NCBI GenBank assembly: GCA_017517865.1
Contig: JAFWYB010000070.1
Span: forward strand, 1-64,000
DNA from: Clostridia bacterium
GTDB taxonomy: Bacteria > Bacillota > Clostridia > Oscillospirales > Acutalibacteraceae
DNA length: 64,000 bases
Reading direction: 5' to 3'
Of the stretch, positions 25,945 through 34,176 are shown one piece after another (the first letter of the stretch is position 1; every line of letters starts with the position of its first letter). Below the pieces are notes generated by a model. It saw only the letters and a program-made list of their open reading frames with translations, was not told the origin of the DNA and did no database searches. Position numbers and translations under genes: made by a program.

Positions 25945-27624
25945 ATGAAAAAGATTATTTCAGTTTTTCTTGCTCTTATAATGATTTTTTCAACCGTGGC
26001 AATCAGCGTAAGCGCACAGGAAGAAAAGACCCTTAAGGTTACAGTGGCAAACGACCTTCATTACAGTGCGACAGGAAATGCCGTTGCAGACAAAAAGCTT
26101 TATGATAACTATTCAAACTGTGTGGGCACGGGTCAGTTAAGACTTGAATGTGACCTCATCATCGATGAGTTTCTCAGCCGTGCAACGGGCGATGTTATCC
26201 TTATTCCCGGTGACATTACAGATAACGGCTTAGATGCAGAGCACGCTTATATGGCAGCAAAGTTTGCTGCTTTTGAAGCTGTAACAGGTAAGCAGGTTTA
26301 TGTTATCCCCGGCAACCACGACTTTTACACAAGCCGAGGCGGTGATTTCACACCTGCAGAGTTCAAGGCACTTTATGCTTTTGCTTATTCCGATGCAATT
26401 GCAGTTGATGATGTAACCGCTTCCTATGTTGCAGATATTAATGACGAATACAGAATTCTTGCAATTGATGCAACAAAGCCCGGCGCTAATCAGAATCTTG
26501 ACGAAAGACTTTACAGCTGGATTGAGGCTCAGCTCAAGGCTGCCAAGGCAGAGGGTAAAAAGGTTATTGCCATGAGCCATTACAACCTTATGGAGCACCT
26601 TATTCTTATGGATAAGCTTCACAAGGGCTCGGTTCTTACCTCTTCAATGAATCTTCCCGAGCTTTTTGCTCAGTATAATGTAAAGGTAACCTTTACAGGT
26701 CACTCTCACGAGCACGATATCAAGGCATATACAGGCTCAAACGGCAACACAATCTATGATGCAGTTACAACCTCAATCAATGCTTATCCCTGCTCATACA
26801 GAGAGGTTACCTTCGGTGACAGCATTAAGTTTGAAACAAAGTTTGTTGACAAGATTGATACAGCTCTTCTTGAGGATAATCTCAGTGCTGAGATTTACAA
26901 GCAGGCAACCGAGGATTTCCTTGCCTATGCTTACGAGCTTTATCGCGTAGGTGTTGTTGACCTTGTTGAAAGTGTTGCAGATGCAGATACAATCATTGAT
27001 ATGGCAGGTCTTGACAGACAGGAGGATGCAGAGCTTTGCGAGCTTATTGATTCAGTAATCACAAGAGCTGTTGAAATCATTTATATGCCTATTTACAAGG
27101 CTGATGAAACAGAAGAGGGTAAGAGCGTTGAATCAATTCTCAAGGAGCTTAAGATTTCACTTCCCGAAACAGAATTTGCAACAATCAAGGATTTAGCAAT
27201 TGACGTATATATTTCACATGTTGCAGGTGATGAAAGCTGCGGTGTGCTCGATGAGAAATTCACACTTATCACCTCATGCTTCACTGCAATATTCAACTAT
27301 GCTCTCAGTGCGGTAACTGCTGAGCAGTATGCACAGGTTATGTCACTTGCCTGCTCACTTTTCGGCGCAGAAATACCTGTTGATTTCTTTAAGTATGCAG
27401 GTACAGGTCTTAAAAAGGCTCAGGGTATTGAAATATTCATCACCGCTGTGCTTACACCCGTTCTTCTTTCAGTTACAACTGACGAGGGTACTGCGGACAA
27501 TAACGTAACCCTTGAAGGCTACGGCTCAGAATATGAAGCAGAAGGGGAGCTCTCTTTATTTGATAAGATTATAAAATTCTTCAAGGATATATTTATGTAT
27601 ATTCTCAGAGCTTTAGGCTTCTGA
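25945..27624 (+). CDS. Secreted metallophosphoesterase with amphipathic C-terminal tail
   Basis: A 559-residue exported calcineurin-like phosphoesterase. Signal peptide to about residue 24 (SVSAQEE). All metal-ligand blocks are present: NDLH (36-39), IPGDITDNG (88-95), IPGNHDFY (121-128), AMSHYNL (about 211-217) and FTGHSHEHD (about 250-258). The C-terminal helical domain ends in a Ser-Leu-Phe-Asp amphipathic helix (LFDKIIKFFKDIFMYIL). The gene follows the kinase by 19 bp, behind AAAGGAG, so it may be read through from the arabinose promoter. Substrate unknown. Confidence 0.85.
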   Translation: MKKIISVFLALIMIFSTVAISVSAQEEKTLKVTVANDLHYSATGNAVADKKLYDNYSNCVGTGQLRLECDLIIDEFLSRATGDVILIPGDITDNGLDAEHAYMAAKFAAFEAVTGKQVYVIPGNHDFYTSRGGDFTPAEFKALYAFAYSDAIAVDDVTASYVADINDEYRILAIDATKPGANQNLDERLYSWIEAQLKAAKAEGKKVIAMSHYNLMEHLILMDKLHKGSVLTSSMNLPELFAQYNVKVTFTGHSHEHDIKAYTGSNGNTIYDAVTTSINAYPCSYREVTFGDSIKFETKFVDKIDTALLEDNLSAEIYKQATEDFLAYAYELYRVGVVDLVESVADADTIIDMAGLDRQEDAELCELIDSVITRAVEIIYMPIYKADETEEGKSVESILKELKISLPETEFATIKDLAIDVYISHVAGDESCGVLDEKFTLITSCFTAIFNYALSAVTAEQYAQVMSLACSLFGAEIPVDFFKYAGTGLKKAQGIEIFITAVLTPVLLSVTTDEGTADNNVTLEGYGSEYEAEGELSLFDKIIKFFKDIFMYILRALGF

Positions 27625-27638
27625 TAAATTACCATACA

Positions 27639-27670
27639 CACCCGCCGGTAATCCGGCGGGTGATTTTTTA
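27639..27670 (+). terminator. Terminator after the phosphoesterase
   Basis: The stem CACCCGCCGG/CCGGCGGGTG is followed by ATTTTTT. Confidence 0.93.
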
Positions 27671-27714
27671 TGCCTTTAAGTAATATAATTTATTAAAAAA
27701 TTTGGAAAAATATC

Positions 27715-27743
27715 TTGACAAAATAAAAAAACAGGTGTAAGAT
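27715..27743 (+). promoter_or_regulatory. feo promoter
   Basis: TTGACA (27715-27720), 17 bp, TAAGAT (27738-27743), immediately upstream of two palindromic operators. Confidence 0.75.
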
Positions 27744-27748
27744 ATCTT

Positions 27749-27770
27749 TTAGTTAGTGAAGACTAACTAA
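27749..27770. promoter_or_regulatory. Operator 1, DtxR/IdeR-like palindrome
   Basis: TTAGTTAG-N6-CTAACTAA, a perfect 8+8 palindrome starting 6 bp after the -10 box, so a bound protein would cover the transcription start. The form resembles DtxR/MntR-family metalloregulator boxes, which fits iron repression of feo. The identity of the regulator is inferred. Confidence 0.75.
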
Positions 27771-27783
27771 ATTTTAACAGGTT

Positions 27784-27805
27784 TTAGTTAGGTAAGACTA
27801 ACTTG
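27784..27805. promoter_or_regulatory. Operator 2, DtxR/IdeR-like palindrome
   Basis: TTAGTTAG-N6-CTAACTTG, a second copy exactly 35 bp after the first, with two mismatches in its right arm. Confidence 0.7.
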
Positions 27806-27832
27806 AAAGATAACTCCGAAAGGCGGAATAAT

Positions 27833-28057
27833 ATGACTCTCAAGGATATAAAGGTCGGACATAAAGCCAGAGTGCTCAAGGTTAACGGTGAAGGTGCCGT
27901 AAGACGAAGAATAATGGATATGGGAATAACCAAGGGCGTAGAAATCTATGTCAGAAAGGTTGCTCCTCTGGGCGATCCGATGGAGCTTTTCGTAAGAGGC
28001 TATGAGCTTTCTCTGAGAAAAGCAGATGCCGATATGATTGAGGTTACATCGCTGTAA
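27833..28057 (+). CDS. feoA: FeoA ferrous iron transport accessory protein
   Basis: A 74-residue SH3-like protein starting MTLKDIKVGHKARVLKVNGEG with RRRIMDMGITKGVEIYVRKVAPLGDP and ELSLRKADADMIEV. FeoA assists the FeoB transporter at the cytoplasmic face. The ATG at 27833 is selected by family alignment; a longer frame from 27803 would run through operator 2. Confidence 0.93.
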   Translation: MTLKDIKVGHKARVLKVNGEGAVRRRIMDMGITKGVEIYVRKVAPLGDPMELFVRGYELSLRKADADMIEVTSL

Positions 28058-28090
28058 TGAAAGACGGCAATCAAGAAAGGAAAACTGCTT

Positions 28091-30247
28091 ATGAAAATAA
28101 AAGCTGCTCTTGCAGGTAATCCGAACTGCGGAAAAACAACCCTTTTCAATGTGCTCACGGGCTCAAATCAGTTTGTAGGCAACTGGCCCGGTGTAACCGT
28201 TGAAAAGAAAGAAGGAAGAGTCAGAAAAAATCCGGACATAACTGTGGTTGACCTACCCGGCATATATTCTCTTTCGCCCTACACTCTTGAAGAGGTGGTA
28301 GCAAGAAACTTTCTCGTTGACGAAAAGCCTGATGTAATACTTAATATTGTTGACGGTACCAACCTTGAAAGAAATCTTTACCTTACATCACAGCTTACTG
28401 AAATGGGTATCCCCGTTGTTGTCGCCATCAATATGATGGATATTGTAAGACGAAACGGCGATAAAATAGATATTGATATGCTTTCAATACATCTCGGAGC
28501 TAAGGTTGTTGAAATTTCCGCTCTCAAGGAAACAGGTCTTGATGAGGCGATAGAGGCTGTTATAAGAGCCGCTGAAAAGGGCAGAAGAATTCCTCAGCAT
28601 AACTTTTCGGGCGAGGTTGAGCATGCACTCGCACATATTGAAGAGGCTCTTTTTCACGATCTTCCCGACGAGGAGCAGAGATGGTACGCCGTTAAGCTTT
28701 TTGAAAGAGACAAGGCTGTTATAGAAAAGCTTGCAACGGATAAGAGTATTCTTGCTCATATTGAAAAGGATATCACACACGTTGAAGAGGAATTTGACGA
28801 CGATTCCGAGGCAATTATCATAAATGAGAGATATAATTACGTTGCAAAAATTCTCTCTGACTGCTACAGCAAGAAAAATAAAAACGGTCTTACTCTTTCA
28901 GACAGAATAGACAGAGTGGTCACAAACCGTTTTCTTGCTCTGCCTATTTTCGCCGCGGTAATCTTCCTTATTTACTACATATCTGTTTCTACGGTGGGTA
29001 CATGGGTTACCGACTGGATGAACGACGGTGTTTTCGGTGAGGGCTGGCAGCTTTTCGGCAGATTTATTCCCGGTATACCCGTTGCGGTAGGGGAGCTGCT
29101 TACGAAAATCAACTGTGCCGATTGGCTTCAGAGCCTTATTCTCGACGGTATAGTGGGCGGTGTAGGTGCTGTTCTCGGCTTTGTACCTCAGATTTTTGTG
29201 CTTTTCCTGTTCCTCGCATTCCTTGAGGGCTGCGGATATATGTCACGAATTGCCTTTGTGCTTGATAAGCTTTTCAGAAAGTTCGGCCTTTCGGGCAAGT
29301 CCTTTATTCCCATCCTTGTAGGTACGGGCTGCGGTGTGCCGGGTATTATGGCTTCAAGAACAATTGAAAGCGACCGCGACAGAAAAATGACTATCATCAC
29401 CACCACCTTTATTCCCTGCTCGGCAAAGCTTCCCGTAATTGCTCTTATTGCAGGTGCGCTTTTCAATGAAGCGGCGTGGGTTGCTCCGGCGGCATATTTT
29501 ATGGGTATTGCAGCTATTGTAGTGTCGGGACTTATTCTTAAAAAGACAAAGCTTTTCAGCGGTGATGCTTCTCCCTTTGTTATGGAGCTTCCTGCTTATC
29601 ATATGCCGCCGCTGAAAAACGTGTTGCGCTCTATGTGGGAAAGAGGCTGGTCATTTATAAAAAAGGCGGGTACTGTTATACTTCTGTCAACCGTTGTACT
29701 CTGGTTCTTACAGGGCTTCGGCTTTGAAAACGGCTCCTTCGGTATGGTTGAGGATCTTAATAAGTCAGTTCTTGCAACAACAGGCTCACTTTTCGCATGG
29801 ATATTCAAGCCTCTCGGCTTCGGTAACTGGCAGAGTACGGTTGCAACCTTTACAGGTCTTATCGCTAAGGAAAACGTAGTTTCAACCTTCGGCGTGCTTT
29901 TCGGCTCAGCAGAGGTGTCCGAGCACGGTCAGGAAATCTGGACAGCGCTTCAGGCTATATTCACTCCGGTTTCAGCCTTTGCATTCCTCAGCTTTAACCT
30001 TCTTTGTGCTCCCTGCTTTGCGGCTATGGGCGCAATCAGACGTGAAATGAACAATTGGAAGTGGACCGCCTTTGCAATAGGTTATCAGTGCGGCTTTGCA
30101 TATTGCATCGCACTTATCATAAATCAGTTTGGCAGCTTCTTCAGTGGCGGCGGATCACTTTTGGGCTTTGCTGCGGCGGCACTTGTGCTTGCAGGGCTTC
30201 TGTTTATGATGCTCAGACCTGCAAGCAGAAAGGAAATAAAGAAATGA
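28091..30247 (+). CDS. feoB: FeoB ferrous iron transporter
   Basis: A 718-residue protein with an N-terminal G domain (GNPNCGKTTLFNVLTG at 9-24, VDLPGIYSLSPY, NMMD) and a C-terminal membrane domain with two Gate motifs (GTGCGVPGIMASRTI and LCAPCFAAMGAIRRE), the usual length being about 670-750. It imports Fe2+ across the cytoplasmic membrane. It lies 33 bp after feoA and overlaps the next small gene by 4 nt. Confidence 0.96.
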   Translation: MKIKAALAGNPNCGKTTLFNVLTGSNQFVGNWPGVTVEKKEGRVRKNPDITVVDLPGIYSLSPYTLEEVVARNFLVDEKPDVILNIVDGTNLERNLYLTSQLTEMGIPVVVAINMMDIVRRNGDKIDIDMLSIHLGAKVVEISALKETGLDEAIEAVIRAAEKGRRIPQHNFSGEVEHALAHIEEALFHDLPDEEQRWYAVKLFERDKAVIEKLATDKSILAHIEKDITHVEEEFDDDSEAIIINERYNYVAKILSDCYSKKNKNGLTLSDRIDRVVTNRFLALPIFAAVIFLIYYISVSTVGTWVTDWMNDGVFGEGWQLFGRFIPGIPVAVGELLTKINCADWLQSLILDGIVGGVGAVLGFVPQIFVLFLFLAFLEGCGYMSRIAFVLDKLFRKFGLSGKSFIPILVGTGCGVPGIMASRTIESDRDRKMTIITTTFIPCSAKLPVIALIAGALFNEAAWVAPAAYFMGIAAIVVSGLILKKTKLFSGDASPFVMELPAYHMPPLKNVLRSMWERGWSFIKKAGTVILLSTVVLWFLQGFGFENGSFGMVEDLNKSVLATTGSLFAWIFKPLGFGNWQSTVATFTGLIAKENVVSTFGVLFGSAEVSEHGQEIWTALQAIFTPVSAFAFLSFNLLCAPCFAAMGAIRREMNNWKWTAFAIGYQCGFAYCIALIINQFGSFFSGGGSLLGFAAAALVLAGLLFMMLRPASRKEIKK

Positions 30248-30447
30248 TTGGGTTTTTAAAAGAAAATCTCGGCACAATAGTTGTCGGCGCAATACTTGCG
30301 GCGGTACTCATTATGGCGGCTTTCAAAATCCGCAAAGATAAAAAGAGCGGCAAGGGTTGCTGCGGAAATTGCAGCAGTTGCGGGTGTGACTGTAAAATGC
30401 AGTATGAAGAGCGCGGAACAGCACCGGACGGGAGCGAAAACATATAG
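30244..30447 (+). CDS. FeoB-associated Cys-rich membrane protein
   Basis: A 67-residue single-pass protein: helix NLGTIVVGAILAAVLIMAAF, then basic KIRKDKKSGKG and a Cys cluster CCGNCSSCGCDC. Its ATG overlaps the feoB stop codon (ATGA), indicating translational coupling. Such peptides are regularly encoded after feoB in Firmicutes and are thought to be FeoC-like or metal-handling; the mechanism is not established. Confidence 0.9.
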   Translation: MIGFLKENLGTIVVGAILAAVLIMAAFKIRKDKKSGKGCCGNCSSCGCDCKMQYEERGTAPDGSENI

Positions 30448-30496
30448 CTTTATGCTTGGAGACTCGCCGTAAAAATCCCTTAAATCAAGAATATTG

Positions 30497-30542
30497 AAAA
30501 AACCGTTGTAAAAGCCTGAAAAGCTTTACAACGGTTTTACTG
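30497..30542. terminator. Terminator after the feo operon
   Basis: The stem AAAACCGTTGTAAA-GC/GC-TTTACAACGGTTTT with a short loop may serve both flanking convergent units. Confidence 0.88.
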
Positions 30543-30601
30543 TCACCTTAATTGCACGGTTTAAAATGCCGTGCGGTTGTTTTATGAACGGTAGTGACTG
30601 C

Positions 30602-31372
30602 TTAAATTCGGTTGATTTCTGCTTCGTTTCTGGGAGGAATGCGCTCATATTTTACATCAGGATGTCCGATTACGAGACAGGTAACGGGGTCGTGACCGTC
30701 GGGCGTGGGTAGCTTTTTTGAAATTTTAGGCATAAGCTTAGCCGCCGCAATAAAAAATCCGCTGTAAAGCACACCGAGGCCGAGACTTTCCGCCATAAGC
30801 TCCATATAGGATGAAGCGAGGCAGGATGAGGTTTTACCCTTGCCGTTAACAACAATTACAAGAGGTGCACCCTTGAAAAAGAAATTGTCGTCTATGGTAC
30901 TGTTTCTGATGTAGGCCGAAAGCTTTCCGCCGATTTTCTGCGCCTTTCTGAAAATAGAAACAGCATCTTTTTCTAAATCTGCAAGCGAGTCGGTGATAAC
31001 CGTAAAGGAGAAGTCCTGAGCGTTGGTACCCGTGGGACAGTATCTTCCCGCCTCAAGAATTTTTGCGATATCCTCCTCGCTTACCCTTTCCTTTGTGAAG
31101 CGGCGGATTGAGCGTCTGCTTTTCATAAAGCTCAGCAGGTTATCGCTGTCGATGATGTGGTGCGGAGAGACTTTTTCTTCATTTATTTCACCGTACTTCG
31201 TCAGGGTGACAGCATTTACGGGGCAGATTGCATAGCAGTGACCGCAGAGAATACACCTTTCCGCGTTATACTGTGCCTTGCCGTTTTTGAGAGAGAGCTT
31301 TTCACTTACACAGTCTTTCACGCACTTTTCGCAGCCGATACAGAGCTTTTCGTTGATTATAACGGACTTCAT
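30602..31372 (-). CDS. Ferredoxin-fused nitroreductase
   Basis: A 256-residue redox protein. The N-terminal 2[4Fe-4S] ferredoxin domain has CIGCEKCVKDC (about 11-21) and CILCGHCYAICP (about 40-51). A nitroreductase/FMN domain follows: SRRSIRRFTKERV, RYCPTGTNAQD (FMN binding) and ESLGLGVLYSGF. This fused type is common in strict anaerobes and would pass electrons from the clusters to FMN; the substrate is unknown. The ATG at 31372 follows AAAGGAG; the longer frame to 31417 has no ribosome site. Confidence 0.9.
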   Translation of the reverse strand: MKSVIINEKLCIGCEKCVKDCVSEKLSLKNGKAQYNAERCILCGHCYAICPVNAVTLTKYGEINEEKVSPHHIIDSDNLLSFMKSRRSIRRFTKERVSEEDIAKILEAGRYCPTGTNAQDFSFTVITDSLADLEKDAVSIFRKAQKIGGKLSAYIRNSTIDDNFFFKGAPLVIVVNGKGKTSSCLASSYMELMAESLGLGVLYSGFFIAAAKLMPKISKKLPTPDGHDPVTCLVIGHPDVKYERIPPRNEAEINRI

Positions 31373-31409
31373 ATAATAACTCCTTTCGGGATAAACAGTA
31401 TAGCATATA

Positions 31410-31898
31410 TTATACATCTTTTTTTCTTTTTGTAAATAAAAAATATGCTAAAGCCCCGTCAATAATAAAATCGTATATCCTTGGGCCGTCAAATAAAATT
31501 ATGCTTGAGAGCAGTGAAAAGCTTATGATACCCAGACTGATTATTTTGGGAAGGACTCCGCTTCTTCTTGTAATATGAGTAAAATATGCAAGAAACGGTG
31601 AGAAAAAAGCAAAAACAGTCCAGCCGATTATAAAAACGGAGCTGTATACACCGCCTGTGATAAATGCGACTGAATAATAGGTTGTCAGCATGCCAATACA
31701 AAAAAGAAGAACATTCAGCATAGCCTCCTTTTCGCTGTTGCTGTAAATTGAAATGAGCACACCGAAGAGTATCCATATCGCCATCTGCGAAAGAATATTG
31801 CCGATGTTTGAGGTGTATATATCCGCAAGACGGCTGAGAAAGCCGAGAAACAGACCCGACGCGAGCATCCCTATTGGATTTAAGATTATTTTTTTCAT
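31410..31898 (-). CDS. Integral membrane protein, DUF6518-like
   Basis: A 162-residue protein with about five hydrophobic helices, starting MKKIILNPIGMLASGLFLGFLSRLAD and containing SNIGNILSQMAIWILFG. It resembles the DUF6518 family, of unknown function. The ATG at 31898 has AGGTG 6 nt upstream. Its stop codon is 37 bp upstream of the nitroreductase gene on the same strand, so the two could share a transcript. Confidence 0.6.
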   Translation of the reverse strand: MKKIILNPIGMLASGLFLGFLSRLADIYTSNIGNILSQMAIWILFGVLISIYSNSEKEAMLNVLLFCIGMLTTYYSVAFITGGVYSSVFIIGWTVFAFFSPFLAYFTHITRRSGVLPKIISLGIISFSLLSSIILFDGPRIYDFIIDGALAYFLFTKRKKDV

Positions 31899-32108
31899 TA
31901 TTATCACCTGCTTTTATATTATCACTCTTTTTCTGCACAGACAACAAAAAAGAGGCCGATATAAGAAAATCTTAATAAAATTAAGATCGGAATAAAATAA
32001 TATACAACATGGCGGTGCAGTAACCTTCAGCCGCTCTGAAGAGGTAAATCAGCTGCAATATATATAAAAAAAGATATAGCATTATCCTAAAAAAATATGC
32101 TGTCACTA

Positions 32109-32137
32109 TTGAAAGTATGAAAAAAATTTGATATTAT
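32109..32137 (+). promoter_or_regulatory. Promoter of the NifU-like/GGGtGRT pair
   Basis: TTGAAA (32109-32114), 17 bp, TATTAT (32132-32137). Confidence 0.7.
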
Positions 32138-32192
32138 GTTTAGTGGTAAAAACAAAACCAATAATATATTCCGAAAGGAGCAAATGAACAAC

Positions 32193-32885
32193 ATGAATTA
32201 TTCACATGAAGTTGAACAGATGTGTAAGGTCGCTAAAGGACCGAACCACGGCCCCGCCCCCATTCCTCAGGAAGGCTTATGGACAAAGGCTTATGAAATC
32301 AAGGATATCTCCGCTTTTACACACGGTGTAGGCTGGTGTGCACCTCAGCAGGGCGCTTGTAAGCTTTCACTTAACGTTAAGAACGGTATTATTGAGGAAG
32401 CTCTTGTTGAAACAATCGGTTGCTCAGGTATGACTCACTCAGCTGCTATGGCAAGTGAAATCCTTCCCGGCAAGACAATTCTTGAGGCTCTCAATACAGA
32501 CCTTGTTTGTGACGCTATCAACACCGCTATGCGTGAGCTCTTCCTTCAGATCGTTTACGGCCGTAGCCAGTCAGCTTTCTCAGAGGACGGCCTTTCAGTA
32601 GGCGCAGGCCTTGAGGACCTTGGTAAGGGTCTTCGTTCACAGGTTGGTACAATGTACGGCACAAAGGTTAAGGGCGTACGTTATCTTGAAATGGCAGAAG
32701 GCTATGTTACAAGAATGGCTCTTGACGCTGACGATCAGGTTATCGGCTATGAATTCGTTTCTCTCGGCAAGATGACAGACTTCATCAAGAAGGGCGACGA
32801 TCCCACAACCGCATACAACAAGGCTATGGGTACTTACGGCAGATTCGCTGATGCTGCTAAGTATATCGATCCCCGTAAGGAATAA
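32193..32885 (+). CDS. NifU/IscU-like iron-sulfur scaffold protein partnered with GGGtGRT
   Basis: A 230-residue protein starting MNYSHEVEQMCKVAKGPNHG. It contains a NifU_N-like fold with VGWCAPQQGACKLSLNVKNG, ALVETIGCSGMTHSAAMASEIL and the conserved-looking LEALNTDLVCDAI, with three or four Cys possibly binding a cluster. It is always seen next to a GGGtGRT protein, as here (14 bp). Codon use is highly biased, suggesting strong expression. ATGs at 32184 and 32193 are both possible; AAAGGAG lies 3 and 12 nt away respectively. Confidence 0.8.
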   Translation: MNYSHEVEQMCKVAKGPNHGPAPIPQEGLWTKAYEIKDISAFTHGVGWCAPQQGACKLSLNVKNGIIEEALVETIGCSGMTHSAAMASEILPGKTILEALNTDLVCDAINTAMRELFLQIVYGRSQSAFSEDGLSVGAGLEDLGKGLRSQVGTMYGTKVKGVRYLEMAEGYVTRMALDADDQVIGYEFVSLGKMTDFIKKGDDPTTAYNKAMGTYGRFADAAKYIDPRKE

Positions 32886-32899
32886 GGAGGTAAACGAAC

Positions 32900-33898
32900 A
32901 TGGCATTATTTGAAAACTACGAAAGAAGAATTGAAAAAATTCTTGCTGTTCTTAAGGAATACGGCATTTCTTCAGTTGAAGAATGTAAAGAAATCTGCGC
33001 TGCTAAGGGTATTGATCCTTACAAGATCGTAGAAGAAACTCAGCCTATCGCATTTGAAAATGCAAAGTGGGCATACACAGTAGGCTGCGCTATTGCAATC
33101 AAGAAGGGCTGCACAAAGGCTGCTGACGCTGCTGCAGCTATCGGTGAAGGTCTTCAGAGCTTCTGTATCCCCGGTTCAGTTGCTGATAACCGTCAGGTTG
33201 GTCTTGGCCACGGTAACCTCGGTAAGATGCTCCTTTCAGAAGAAACCGAGTGCTTCTGCTTCCTTGCAGGTCACGAATCATTTGCTGCTGCTGAAGGCGC
33301 AATCAAAATCGCTCTTAACGCTAACAAGGTAAGAACTCAGCCTCTCCGCGTTATCCTCAACGGTCTCGGCAAGGATGCTGCTATGATTATTTCAAGAATC
33401 AACGGCTTCACATACGTACAGACTGAATTTGATCCCTACTCAGAAACTGTTAAGGTTGTTAACGAAACAGCTTATTCAAACGGCGACAGAGCTAAGGTTA
33501 AGTGCTACGGCTCAGACAACGTACCCGAAGGCGTTGCTATCATGAAGCTCGAAAACGTTGGTGTTTCCATCACCGGCAACTCAACCAACCCCACCCGCTT
33601 CCAGCATCCCGTTGCAGGTACCTACAAGAAGTGGTGTAACGAAAACGGTGTAAGCTATTTCTCAGTTGCATCAGGCGGCGGCACAGGCCGTACCCTTCAT
33701 CCTGACAACATGGCAGCAGGCCCTGCTTCCTACGGTATGACAGACACAATGGGCAGAATGCACTCAGACGCTCAGTTCGCAGGTTCTTCATCAGTTCCCG
33801 CTCACGTTGAAATGATGGGCCTTATCGGCGCAGGTAACAACCCCATGGTTGGTATGACTGTTGCATGTGCAGTTGCTATTGAAGAGGCTTCAAAATAA
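32900..33898 (+). CDS. GGGtGRT protein
   Basis: A 332-residue cytoplasmic protein carrying the family signature ASGGGTGRTLHPDN (near 254-267), for which the family is named; its function is unknown. Other marks are GLGHGNLGKMLLSEETECFCFLAG and the C-terminal PMVGMTVACAVAIEEASK. AAGGAGG precedes the ATG. Codon bias is strong. Its last 57 sense bases before the final codons are repeated exactly at 57678-57734, marking it as the integration target of the downstream island. Confidence 0.9.
   Translation: MALFENYERRIEKILAVLKEYGISSVEECKEICAAKGIDPYKIVEETQPIAFENAKWAYTVGCAIAIKKGCTKAADAAAAIGEGLQSFCIPGSVADNRQVGLGHGNLGKMLLSEETECFCFLAGHESFAAAEGAIKIALNANKVRTQPLRVILNGLGKDAAMIISRINGFTYVQTEFDPYSETVKVVNETAYSNGDRAKVKCYGSDNVPEGVAIMKLENVGVSITGNSTNPTRFQHPVAGTYKKWCNENGVSYFSVASGGGTGRTLHPDNMAAGPASYGMTDTMGRMHSDAQFAGSSSVPAHVEMMGLIGAGNNPMVGMTVACAVAIEEASK
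33832..33888 (+). repeat. attL-like 57-bp direct repeat
   Basis: It begins AGGTAACAACCCCATGG and ends GTTGCTATTGAAGAGGC inside the GGGtGRT coding sequence; identical to 57678-57734. Confidence 0.92.
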
Positions 33899-33930
33899 TA
33901 GATAAATAAAGGGTTTTCAGCCTTTTAGCA

Positions 33931-33966
33931 AATCACCTGTTCAGAAATGAGCAGGTGATTTTTTGT
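33931..33966 (+). terminator. Terminator after the GGGtGRT gene
   Basis: The stem AATCACCTG/CAGGTGATT is followed by a T-tract. Twenty-seven of 28 bases match the terminator of the GH95 gene at 56349-56376. Confidence 0.9.
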
Positions 33967-33981
33967 GTTTTTTTGACCGAA

Positions 33982-34002
33982 AAACTTTACAAAACTTTAC
34001 AA
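33982..34002 (+). repeat. Island-end 21-bp repeat, left
   Basis: AAACTTTACAAAACTTTACAA is 94 bp inward of the attL-like repeat. The identical sequence lies 95 bp inward of the right-hand repeat. It may be an arm-type recombinase site. Confidence 0.7.
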
Positions 34003-34176
34003 GATTTGGATTTTTTCAAAAAGAAGTGATCTTTTTTGATTTTCTCACCGTTGTTATTTATTTTAAATTGCAAAAACTATTTTTACAAAATCTCTTGACA
34101 AAATTAAAAAATCTTTCCAGAATAAATATACAGAAGGAACATTTGTTCGCTATATATTTTCATTTTGGAGTATTTT

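Noticed and set aside
31489-31947. 152-codon minus-strand ORF overlapping the DUF6518-like gene
   Set aside because: A different frame of the same region, Cys/Phe-rich and without recognisable features; the 31410-31898 frame has membrane helices and a ribosome site.
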